Origin: Uranotaenia lowii
Taxonomy: Eukaryota; Arthropoda; Insecta; Diptera; Culicidae
Assembly (NCBI RefSeq): GCF_029784155.1
Contig: NC_073693.1
Span: 146,384,843-146,448,842 of the forward strand
DNA length: 64,000 nt
Direction: 5' to 3'
The notes beneath the pieces are model-generated. The model made no database searches and was not told where the DNA came from. It saw only the letters and a program-made list of their open reading frames with translations. Shown one piece after another: positions 35,226 to 46,056 of this stretch; position 1 is the first letter of the stretch; the number at the start of each line of letters is the position of its first letter. A program made the translations under genes and the position numbers.

Positions 35226-35631
35226 TACATAGCCATTTTTTCGTATTTTTTTTTTTCAACCAAACGCACAGCCATTTTCAATCACCTATGTCAGCGTAAT
35301 AGTGCAGTTTAAAAAGCTTCCAATTATTTGGTGTTATTAGCCGCTGAATCCGTGATGAAAATTTGTTGAAAGAATAGCGAATAAAATAATTAATATTGCA
35401 TAACTTAAAAACAAAGTGAAACTTCTAATCAGGTGAAAAATGTTTTCAAGAAATTGTGTGTTCAATGAGGGAAGCTTGGTTTGCGCAGTACAGTAAGGAT
35501 TAAAATATTTAATATGGTCAGTCTTTGGTAATCCGCAGTCTGAGCAGTCTTTGGTAATCCGAGGTAAGACACTGGTAAAATGACACAATTAAGTAAGATG
35601 TTCTGTTAATATTTTTATCTTTAAATTTTAG

Positions 35632-35746
35632 GTTTGAAAAACACTAAATTTTGATTGCCAGTCATGAAAGTCATGAAAAGTATTGTTCTCGGAGCATGTG
35701 AGTGAAACTTTCTGATGCTGCTGGACTAACCAAATTCCAGCCAAAG
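35632..35746 (+). other. Candidate noncoding exon (splice-site based)
   Basis: It is preceded by a T-rich tract ending TTAAATTTTAG and followed by AAAG|GTAAGAA. A second donor-like GAG|GTAAGAC lies upstream at 35563/35564, after a 17 bp direct repeat (CAGTCTTTGGTAATCCG at 35519 and 35545). All three frames of the 115 nt contain stops, so it could only be a UTR or noncoding-RNA exon. Splice-like matches arise by chance in AT-rich DNA, so this is weak. Confidence 0.2.
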
Positions 35747-38700
35747 GTAAGAATTAAAAAATAAATAAATTTTTCGTAATTGACCCACCCTGACCTAATT
35801 TTTACGTTCCGTGCGATATTGGCGATTTTGATGTATCTGAATTTTATGCTACTTTGTCTTCAACCGAATTGTCCAAAATTTCAAACGACTCATAAGTTTG
35901 ATACGTGTTTCTCTGGTATAGTGATCCGTCAGAACGATTATTATAGTCAGTTAATGTTCGGTGTGATAGAATGTGAAACAGTGACGTGTTTATTCTTTAG
36001 CTCGAATTTGAGCATTATTACAGAAGCTAGTAGATATTGCAGAAACAGAAATGATACAGATACCTTTCAGAGAAACAGCCTCATTATCTTCTGGTCGCTT
36101 GCTGCTTCGAAGTTTTCTTGGTAGAAATGTGATCGTGTGAGTTTTTTGGTGCGTTTGACATTCATATTCACACTGTGATAGCTTTTGATCAATTCACGAG
36201 GCTCCAACTTATTCGGATCGGCTATAGTCGGTTTTCATTTAAACACATAGAAATATGTACTCACGACTCGGTCGAGCAAATTCCGGGCGATGTTTCCAAA
36301 AAAAAAAAAACAGTCCGTTTCATCAGCCAGGGAAATGGAAAATGACTATTTCGCAATAAAAGATCGTGTATAGGCAGCGGGACTTGATTCAGCAACTTCC
36401 CTCTGAGAGGCGAGCTCTTCCTAAATTTCTTATCCATTCTTTCGAAGCACTTTCTCCAGAATTTCATTTTTTGAAACTTATAAGTTCTGCAGTTTCTCAA
36501 TGAAGTCCATCTCTAAAGATTCCAGATTGTAAAATTGTCTGGAACGATCCACCGAAAAGTGAGCGTTATGGAACAGTTTGGCAGCTAGTAACTGAAAACG
36601 GAAGCATGAATGATGTTCATTTAATTTAAATATTTGATACTTACCTCCAAGATCTCAAAATTCTTCTCCAAAGATTTTAAACACAATCAGAACGGTTAAA
36701 TCGATTAAAAAATTACTAAAAAAAACGTTGAATATTATTATGTTTATTTTTGTATCAACACGGTGAGCAAACATAAATATAATTACCAGGTACGGTACGG
36801 CATTCTGATTTGTTTGCATGTATTTCAGACGAGTTTCAAATATTATTAAGTTATGAAATTATTTTAGACCTAAAATTCCCTTTTGAAAACGTTAAACAGC
36901 CACCTCAAAAGTTCATAAATTATAATTGATGAAAGGGGATTTTAAACAGAGTTTAGATAGTATTTTCAAACTTTATTTCCGAGCATCTGTATTAAGTGTA
37001 CGCAAAAGCATATTTTATCTTGTATCAGGACCTACTTAAAATAATTCATTTCTTGAAACACATCTGAGAATACATTGAAATTTATACCATGGAATTTCGA
37101 ATATAATATATTAAATATTATTAAATTAAATTAAATTTTATATTATTTTGTGCCACTCACCAACACATGCAGGTTCACCAAAATGTTGTACCTGAGGTTC
37201 ATATTGTGATATATCTTGCTCTGGTCTGTCAAATTCTTGTACACGCTCCTAATTTCACACTCAAAGTTGAGTACTTAGGTTCAAAACAGAAGCTCGACTG
37301 GTGAAATAACTTGAGCCACTAGCATTCGCTAAACCCAGCTCAAATTTGAACACTCCCGATCAAAACTACAATGAAAACTTCCGGATCCTTCCAGAGAATA
37401 TAACGTCCGGAAGTTCTCTACATTCTAAGCCGCACATCATTGAATGTTGACAATACTTACTTAATGGTTCCGCGTCGATTCTCCGGCGCCTAGGGCCGTG
37501 GTAAAATACCTCCACTGGTTCAATTGGTTCCAGTCAAAATTCTCGTCGACAGCTCGGATTTCGGCGCTTTTCCGCAAAGAGTTTCAGGGCTCTTAAAATT
37601 ATTTATAACAGTCGTTTGCATGGTTCTGTGCATCTTCAACTACGATTCAACCGATAACTATAACTTTTTCTGGCCCTGCAAATGCTAAATCTACGATGGA
37701 ACAGTAACCTGTTCAGCTATTTTGGTAACACTCAGTTAACCCCCTTTCCATTATCTCATCCTAGAATCAAAAATCTTTGTGCCTCTCTGAAAAAATCGCG
37801 AGGAACATAGTTAATCATTTGCTGCTCAATTTAAGCTAAGGAAACTTAATTTTGAGCATGAAATACTCAATTCTAGGGTAAGCCGAGTTACGTAGAATAA
37901 ATCCATCTCATTTTTCGTATACAAATGTTTTTCGTGTAGATTTTATTTTGATTTAAAAAATGAACGTACCACGAAATTGTTTCGGCCGAAAATTTTTATA
38001 CTCCGGATTGTGGAACCTTGAAAAAAGTGAGTTTTCCTCGGTGGCTACCTAATCAATCCCTTCAATTCGGAGAATCCGGCGTAAATGTAGAAGGTGTGTT
38101 TAAAAGAGTACATCGTGAAATCTACAACTGAAGGCTGCAACATCGTTTACGAAATTGGAATTATCAGCTTTAATTTTTTTTCCTAAACCTTTTAATTTAG
38201 TTTTTAACTCTCGCAATTCCATGTTTTGATGATAATTTAAAAAAAACTTAAGTGTATTCGCCTCGAAGAGTTTATAAAAAGTTGTTACAAATGTTTTTGC
38301 TGAAACAGTACATCGAATCTAATGCCTCTAAAGTTCAATTCGATTAAAATGTTGATATCAGTAAAAATACTTCAATGTATGTTTAAAAATGACTTAAAAA
38401 TGTTCAATTGTTATTCTATCCATCGCAAATTGGAAAGATTTGGACCAACTTTAACATTTTTTATTTTTCAGATTTCGAATTGGAATTCAACTTTAACTGA
38501 TGGACGATCAAGTATCACCGAAGGTTGATATTGTTACTTTGAGTGACTTGCACGGAGAGGTCCTCAATACTCAGTTTCGAGGAACACAATTTGTACATCG
38601 ATGAATCTAAGGATTAACATTCGGAGTTTTCGTCAGCGACTTTCAGTTGCGACATATCAGCTTGACCAGACTATCAAACATCTTCCAAATGCCGTTACCA

Positions 38701-39279
38701 GTTCTACAGCAGGGGTTGCCGTTTGCCGAGGTCATTGCTGAATTTTTAATTTTAACTTCATTACTAAACATATCATTACTAAAACTTCGGAATCATGTGA
38801 AAAAATAAGTGGCAAGAATGCATGTGAGCTACAAGAAATATTTTTGCTCAACTAGTTTAGAAAAGGTAATTTGCGAATTAAGTTTCAAAATTTTTCCATT
38901 TATTAGAATGAATTAAAACATTAATCATAAAAATTTGGTCGATACAATTAATAAAATTAGAAAAAAAATTTCATGGTTTGTTGAATTTTTTGAAGCATGT
39001 CCTTTGTTGATACCTGAGATACTTCATAGTTGACGATCGTAGAATTATTTTTCTCCAAAAAAAGTTTTTGATTCATTTACATAATTCAAAAGATAAGGCT
39101 TTCGGAGGCACACTTTTTTAGAAAAATAAATTCTCATTCTCATGTATATTTAAGCAAAAATTCACATTTTGTAAAAAAACTTGTTTTTGAATGTTAACAA
39201 AGTTTCAAGCCATATTTTAATCACACTTCAGTGTCTGTGATTCCAATGATTAGAAACTTGAATAGCGTTTAATATAAGC
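35747..39279. other. Single-copy-looking noncoding DNA
   Basis: No gene is recognised. The frames at 35780-36124 (plus, 114 codons) and 36261-36500 (minus, 79 codons) have no known domain and lie in slightly GC-richer DNA. A further GC-richer patch (about 37420-37600) contains CGCGTCGATTCTCCGGCGCC. The segment 37098-37150 is simple A/T sequence. Confidence 0.4.
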
Positions 39280-39770
39280 TTGCCAGATTGCCCGGTTTTA
39301 TCCGGGTTTGCCCGGATATTTGATGCAAAATTTCGAGAAAGTCCGGTCCGGCCCGGTTGCCCAGATATCGTGAAAAAAGTCCGGATATTGCCCGGATTTT
39401 TTTACAATTTTCACAAAGAAACCCAAAAAAAAGCAAAGTTATTGAGTAAGTTTCAGCAAAATCGATTAACGATATGGAAATTTTCAACGGTTCTTTCAAA
39501 TAATTTCGCTGATTTACTTTTATAAACCTTTAAATATTTAAGTGTTCCAAAAAGTTTTTGGAAGTCTGCAATTACATTAATAAAATATTAATTTCATATT
39601 TTTTTGCATTTTTTCTTTGCTTTTATGTATAATAACACCTAAATTTTGCCCGGTTTTTGCCCGGTTTTTGGATTTGAAAAATTGAAATCCATGCCCGGAT
39701 TTTGCCAGGTTTTTTTGAAAAAATGCCCGGAATTGCTAGGCCCGGATGGGAGTGAAAAAAATTCTGGCAA
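39280..39770. repeat. Degenerate CCCGGATTTT repeat element with TTGCCAGA ends
   Basis: It starts TTGCCAGATTGCCCGG and ends AAATTCTGGCAA, so the outer 8 bases are inverted repeats. Between them the word GCCCGG followed by a T-run recurs at least nine times with uneven spacing, in two clusters (39287-39402 and 39648-39744) around a 240 bp AT-rich centre. No coding region is supported. Similar word-repeat loci lie at 44.6-46.1 kb. Confidence 0.6.
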
Positions 39771-39852
39771 CCTTAGTTTAATAACAAGTATTTTCGCTAA
39801 GTGTGAAAATTTACCAAAAATTTATGTCCATGAAAATTTTTTTTTCTAAAAT

Positions 39853-40092
39853 ATACTGCCGTTGGAAGCATAATTGTCACATGTTACATTCTGAAATTGG
39901 CTACTTTTCGGTGTCTAGAGGACTTATTTCAAAAGTTTGGATTGCCATCATTTGATAGAAACTTCAAGTTAACTCTAAAATACATGTTTTTATCAAATAA
40001 AATAAAAATATTCATCGCAAGAAGGCAGTAGACACCAAAATACCTCTCATATCAAAATGTAACATGTGACAATTATGCTTCCAGCGGCAGTA
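39853..40092. repeat. 240 bp MITE
   Basis: The left arm TACTGCCGTTGGAAGCATAA continues into TTGTCACATGTTACATT. The right arm (from 40055) is its reverse complement with two or three changes. Arms are about 40 bp, TA occurs at both ends, and there is no coding. Confidence 0.75.
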
Positions 40093-40165
40093 TATGTCTC
40101 CGAAAGCATATGTCACCAAAATTGTACGCAACGCAATATTACATCTTTGACAATTTAAATTTATG

Positions 40166-40372
40166 TCAAAAAAGATGCTTTACTTCTGTGCGTCCGATTT
40201 CATATAAATTTACATCATTAATTATATAAAATTATGTCAAATACGCCATACATTTAATGGCAGAGAGTTTATGGCTTCAAGCGTTTCTGTTTTTCTTTGT
40301 GTAATATTATGTCAAAAGTGATGCTTCAATTTTGTGCATCCTATTTGACATAAATTTACTTCAAAAAATTAA
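40166..40372. repeat. Imperfect direct duplication
   Basis: Two units about 140 bp apart share the order TATGTCAAAA, GATGCTT, GTGC[GA]TCC, CATAAATTTAC. Between them lies ATGGCTTCAAGCGTTTCTGT, which is also found inverted at 35083-35102. Confidence 0.5.
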
Positions 40373-40375
40373 TAG

Positions 40376-42296
40376 TGTGTAACTCACAACAAAAAACAAA
40401 CCTAAGTATTGACGGAGTTGAATACAATTCTTGTACTGACAAGACACATTTCAAATCCAATGAGAAACCCGGCTATTCCCTTAGTTTGATTTCAAAACGA
40501 TCGAGCAGTTATCGTTCTCCTAAATAGAGACATAAAAAGCAGCACATCAACGCTAAAAAATTGAAAACCCTAACTTGACATGAACCGATTTTACTTTGAA
40601 CATCTTCTTTCATAGAACTGAACTGTATTGCAACAACCGATCGAAACTGACAGCTAAATACATTTGAATGTCAAACCGAATGTTGCTCAAAAGTGATATT
40701 TTATAGTTGGTGCGTTCCCTCGTTTGCCAGAACCAGAAGTCGAATTCTGTACTCAAGAGCGTACGGTAAATGTGCCAAAATGATGCAGTTAGACTCAGAA
40801 ACGCCTCATAGAAAACTGACCGGGGGCACCAGGTTTGGGAACGATCGAATCAAGCAAAGCAACTATCAACCTAATGTCGGAATAAATTATTAACTGGGTC
40901 AAGCTGCGCTTATGATATTCTGGTTTTAGTTTCAACTGTTATTATTTCGAGAGTTTTTTTTTATTTCTCCGATGCCAAGATTTCGATTACAGATTCGCTG
41001 GAACCGAATCCGTAGCTGCTGTAAATAACAGACACGGATGAATCGGAAGGCGTAGAGTAGAAGTCAATAATAATTGGCGCTGACTTTTGAAATAACCACG
41101 CTCGGTTGTGTGTTTTTTTTTTGGCGATCAAGGAAATACGTTCGGGTTGAAATGTTAGGTTCGCCTTGATGTGATTCGATATGCGGAAATGAAGAGTGAA
41201 TCGATGTTTTGGGGAGTCACATTTTAATTCCTACAAGCTCATATCGATTTAGAAATATATCCAGATTGAGGGATGTATTGCAGTCTGATTAGTCAATCAG
41301 TTATTTACGATTTATTATTTGTGGAAAACTATAAACATCAATCGTGATTTCATGAGAAAAATTTCCGAGAAATGAGCTTTAATAAATCGTCTTCTCGTTA
41401 AACCCAGCAAAGTGACTTCATAAGTCATAACCTTTCGTCGTTCTGCTGAGAAGAGAATGTTTCACACTGGTTAACTAATGTAGGTATCAATTTTCATCTC
41501 AGGCCCGTAGCCCACCTTAGTTCAAGATCAATGGCAGGTACTTGAAACCACAAAATAGGCAATTCTTTTCCGCATTCGTACATGCATTCGATGTGCTAGG
41601 TGCGTCTAAGCGAATCTAAGCAAAACGATGTATTGATCTTTTAGCACCGAAGTCGCAATAAAGTTATTATGGAAAACGCTCAAATTACACAGCGTTTTCC
41701 ATCTCTCATAAACTACCACAAGATCAATAAAACGAATGAGCACAAGACAGTCCCATATAAAGTTGCCCAAAGAAAGTTCAGCGATTTTTCTGATGAGCTA
41801 TATTGTAAGAGAATTAGATTTGATTCATTTAAGTTCAGTAGTGAATACATTTCTGTTTCGGTATTTTGCTTTTTATGAATAAGAGATTTTTGAATATTTC
41901 TTATTCCTTACAATAATTGAAAAACCTCTCCCACTGGCAAGAAGCAAAGGGATTTAGATTTGAAAAATTATTTGAATAAAGATACATAATAATATCAGGA
42001 GACGCAATAATACTGATAATACAATAATAAACCGCAACTTACCTGTTTAAATAAATGCTGTGGATGTTGGTGAGGTCTGTAGAGATAGAACAAAAGAAAT
42101 TGATTAATTTCAAGCATTTATAAAATATTTATTTCTATTTCATTAATTACGCAAGGATTTACAAACGTTTTTAAAGAATCGTTTAAATTTTGATAAAACA
42201 TCTTACCGCGAATTTTAGCTTTAAGAAGCTTAAAAACAAAATGTTTATAATTGAGAGTATCATTAGACTGAGTCTTGAAATTTAAAATATTCTGAG
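40376..42296. other. Single-copy-looking noncoding DNA
   Basis: No gene is recognised. A moderately GC-rich part lies at 40600-41240, and its short frames (for example 66 codons at 40693) carry no known domain. The rest is AT-rich. Confidence 0.4.
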
Positions 42297-44347
42297 TAGG
42301 GGGAAAGTTCAAATAACGTCATATGTGGCTTATACTCGTGTTATGAAGAATCTGTAACATTTTATGCCTTCAAAATATTACCAATTGTATGTATGAATAT
42401 TTTCGTAAATGTAGGTTTTTCTTCATTTTGATGTAAATTTTAAAACACTTTCAATAAGGTGTCAAATTGCAGAGAAAAATGAATAAGACTATAATTTCTG
42501 ACACATCGCTAGATAAGAATCAAAACTTTGGATTTTATGCTAAAAATCATACTGAAATCGCTAAGATATGCTCCTTATGGGTGTTTAACATGACGATTTG
42601 ATGTCCTTGGTATTCAAAAATTCCACGCTAGGTACACATTTTGGTCAGTTGAATGAAAAATTTTTGGACAGAATTTTTTTTTTTTTGAAAAAAGCTATCT
42701 GATTTAAAATTTTGATACCAATTCGGTTCATTTTTTATTTTTAACGTGTAGTTTTTCACCCGAACAAAATTTTAAAAATATAAAATAAATACATTTGGTA
42801 AAAATTTTAGGACCCAGAGTTTTTTTAAATAAAATTTTTGAAAAGTTGACTTTTTTCGAAGATCTCGTTTGCGAAACTTCTAAGCATGCTGTTTTTAGGT
42901 GGCCCATACAAGATGTTGTTTTCCACATCTTAATCTACTGCTTGAAGGGAAAGCTCCCAGATTCCCAGACATTATGCAGTTTTGGGACACCCTAATGGGT
43001 AGGGGAAAAGTTCATATAACGCCCCATGTGGCTAATACGCGCCACCCTTGTTTTTAAGAATCTGAAACATTTTAAGCCTGCAAAATATTACCAATTTGTT
43101 TTAAATGCTGTGATTGGTCATGGCAAGTATGAATTTTTCCTTAAAATGCCCTTGTGTAGTGATAATTTTACATTTTAGGTTTTTCTTCATTTTGATCTAA
43201 ATTTAAAAACACTGTCAATAAGGTGTCAAATTGCAGAGAAAAATGAATAAGACAATATTTTCTTACACATCGATAGAGGAGAATCTAAACTATGATTTTC
43301 TGCTAAAAAATCATACTGAACTCGCTAAGGTATGCTTTTTATGGATATGTTCTATCACGGCCCATGCGCTCATTATAACGCGCCAATCGAAGTAGGCTGA
43401 AAATTGCATTAATTTTTCAAAAAGGCCAATTATTATTGAAAATGAACAAAAAGTCTAAAACCATATTTTGAGCGTGAATTTTTTTATTTTTTTTTTTATT
43501 TTGATTAGTCCCTTTTGATTTTCTTTTCAGTCGAAGTGTCTGTAAGTATTGGTGTGTTTTCGGTCTTCGGCTGCTTTCGGATGTGTTGGGCTGCTAGGCG
43601 TGTATTAAATACACTGCGGCGCGTATTTGCAACACAGTTTTGTTCTGTGGCTTTGAATATGGTTTTTAAATTTAAGGTTTTGAAGCAACTATAGCAATTT
43701 TAGTAATAAAAAATCATAGGCATTTGTTGAAAGCACTTTTCTTCAACGATTTCACTCATATTTAACACAATTCGTACGTGGAATACAAAGAAAATCAGCG
43801 ATTCGCTTAGGTGGCGCATAATAGGGCATGTTCCCCTATGATTTATCAAGGCCCATGCGCACGTTATAACGCGCCAATCGTTATGTCCCGAAAATAGCGT
43901 TAATATTTCAAAACGGCCAATTTTCATTGGAAGTGAACAAAAAGTTAAAAACCATTATTTGAGCGTGTATTTAGCGCAAAAAATCCACTTTAAACTTTTT
44001 TTAAATTTTGATTAGTCCATTTTGATTTTCTCTTCAGTCAAAGTGTCTGTAAGTATAAGTGTTTTTTCGACCTTCGGCTTCTTTCGGGTGTGTTCGGCTG
44101 CTAGGCGCGTTATGAATATACAGCGGCGCGTATCTGCAACAAAGTATTGTTTTGTGGCTTTGAATTGGTTTTTTTAAATTAATTTTTGGAAGCAACTTAA
44201 TTAATTTGAGTTAAAAAAAATCATAAGCATTTGAAGAAAACACCTTTCTTCAACGAGAACACTCATTTTTTTACACATAGTGTACGAGAAATACATAGCA
44301 AATTAGTGATACGCATAGGTGCGGCATAATTAAGCATTTTACCCTTC
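42297..44347. repeat. Tandem repeat complex, order L-x-L-R-R
   Basis: L units at 42297-42597 and 43000-43350 both start TAGGGG(G)AAA-GTTCA and share GGTTTTTCTTCATTTTGAT and AAGGTGTCAAATTGCAGAG. R units at 43346-43838 and 43841-44347 share GCCCATGCGC, ATAACGCGCCAATCG, TCAGTCGAAGTGTCTGTAAG-type words and GCGGCGCGTAT. R1 ends GGGCATGTTCCCCTA, the rough complement of the L start, so 43000-43838 looks like one full inverted-repeat element. L1 and R2 would be partial copies on its two sides. About 400 bp of unrelated AT-rich DNA separates L1 from L2. No unit codes for protein. Confidence 0.65.
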
Positions 44348-44580
44348 CTTGAGTAAAATTTCCAGAATAACTTGAGTAAGTTTGAAACTTGGTCGTTAGT
44401 AGAAGAAGCAATCGCTAATGTAGAATGTAGCATTGTAAGAAACTTATTAAGATAGGAAATAAAGATGAACTCTATTTCACCACTGAAGCCTGCGTTGAAT
44501 TACTCATTTCAAAAGCTTATGGGACCAGATACGTCTGGAAGTGGAAGGCGGGCTTCTAAAAGGTTATTCTTTGTGCCAGT

Positions 44581-44690
44581 GTTGCCAGATCTACGGATTT
44601 CTCCATAGACCTACGGATTTAGACCTCTTTTACGGATCGATGTCCGCTATCTGCATATTTTCAGAATGTTCTTCGGATTTCTAAGGATAA
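44581..44690. repeat. Degenerate ACGGATTT word repeat
   Basis: It starts GTTGCCAGATCTACGGATTT. ACGGATTT, ACGGATC and TCGGATTT recur about five times at irregular spacing. It resembles the 39280-39770 element in layout but with a different word. Confidence 0.45.
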
Positions 44691-45046
44691 TTGAAAATTA
44701 TAGCAAAGCAAGCTGACGCCCAAAAAAAAGTTATCAAGTTTAATTTTACCAAAATTAGAGAATATTTGTTTTTTGTCAAATCTACGAATTTGAATGGTTT
44801 TCACGAGCCACGAGCTACGCTGCGGTTAACAGCGTGAGTTAATTCTCAACGACTGAAAAGACCTTACTGAAATAGCAAATAAAATTAATTCAATGGGGAT
44901 GAATAAACCAGTTGGTTTAAAATCCCAAAAAAAAAAATGAATAAAATTAATTCTATTCTTCCACTGAAACCTGCGTTGAATTTCTCATTCCAACACAAGG
45001 CAATTGGAACTTGAAAGAGTTGTTGAAAAATTCACCTATAAGTAGA
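44691..45046. other. AT-rich sequence, no gene
   Basis: It contains a short duplicated phrase, ACTGAAACCTGCGTTGAATT (44963) and ACTGAAGCCTGCGTTGAATT (near 44482). No coding region is seen. Confidence 0.4.
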
Positions 45047-45312
45047 GATGCCAATGTGCACGATTTTTCAGGTTTTGCCTGATTTTTAGAGGCTCAGCCT
45101 GACAACCTGATAAGCTCTTGATTTTCCCTGATTTTTCTGAATATGATGGGAAAAGGTGATATTGAACTGTATAAGAAACCACTGAAGGAGGTCAAAATGT
45201 GGAACGACGACCAAAAACAAAAGGTCCTCTCTTTGACAGAGAATTCTGATGATGTATCCTGATTTTTGTTTCACACGTTCCTGAATTTAAAAAAAAATGT
45301 TTGCAACCCTGC
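45047..45312. repeat. Degenerate CCTGATTTTT word repeat
   Basis: It starts GATGCCAATGTGCACGATTT and ends TTTGCAACCCTGC. Inside, GCCTGATTTTT, CCCTGATTTTT, TCCTGATTTTT and related words recur irregularly. The minus-strand frame of 62 codons inside is not supported. Confidence 0.45.
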
Positions 45313-45440
45313 AATCACCATACATTAACTTGGGATTTATCCGAGCACGCTCGATCGATTGCTTCGGGTTTGCCGCTACTTATGATCAATTGAAAACCAT
45401 GTTCGCGCTCGGCTAAAACCTCGAGTCGATGGGGTGATCA

Positions 45441-45575
45441 GTGATGTGAACTTTCCAGATTTTGTCCGGATCTTCTAGACTTTTTGGACTTTCGTCAGGC
45501 AATTTTTTTAGGTTTCTAGACTTCAAAACTTTTGACTTTTATTCCAGACTTTTGAGTTTGGGCATGATATTTTCA
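45441..45575. repeat. Degenerate AGACTTTT word repeat
   Basis: TCTAGACTTTTTGGACTTTC, TTCTAGACTTCAAAACTTTT and CCAGACTTTTGAG recur. The layout is like the neighbouring word repeats but with no clear terminal TGGCAACC. Confidence 0.35.
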
Positions 45576-45994
45576 ACAAAAAAATAAAAATTCAGAATTT
45601 TCATGATAAAGTGATAGAAAATGGTTCGAATAAGTAATTGAAAAGTAATTGATAATGTATAGAATCAAATAAAAGCGATAAAAAAGTCATCATCTATAAA
45701 GTTCATCATCCAGACGTTTCCAAGTTGGCTACCTTTTTTGCAGCCATCATGAATACTTACTATATTTAAATATCCGCTAATTTTTATGGAATATTTTTAT
45801 TAGTTTCGGAGACTGATTAAAGTTGGTTAGCTCAGCCCAGTTTCGAAAACATCCACGAACAAACATATGTAATTAATGTCAGCTTGATAATCAAGAGGTA
45901 TCTATAAAATAAGGTTTCAGTCATTATTGGGGATTTCACCATGATCGATAATTATCCCTGTGGAAAATAGTTCATCAGTTTGACTATTTACTGT

Positions 45995-46056
45995 AAGCCT
46001 GATTTTTTCTTCTCAAAGCTCCCTGAATTTGAGAAAAAAAATGTTGGCAACCCTGC
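45995..46056. repeat. Truncated CCTGATTTTT word repeat
   Basis: AGCCTGATTTTTTCTTCTCA, then CCCTGAATTTGAGAAAAAAA, and the end TGTTGGCAACCCTGCC match the right end of the repeat at 45047-45312. Confidence 0.5.

Noticed and set aside
35780..36124. 114-codon plus-strand frame with a hydrophobic N-terminal segment
   Set aside because: The start resembles a membrane segment, but the rest is unlike any protein I recognise and no neighbouring gene structure supports it.
37460..37760. Possible minus-strand exon ending at a GTAAGTATT donor near 37465
   Set aside because: The only open frame is 35 codons and ends in a stop just before the donor, and no good acceptor was found.
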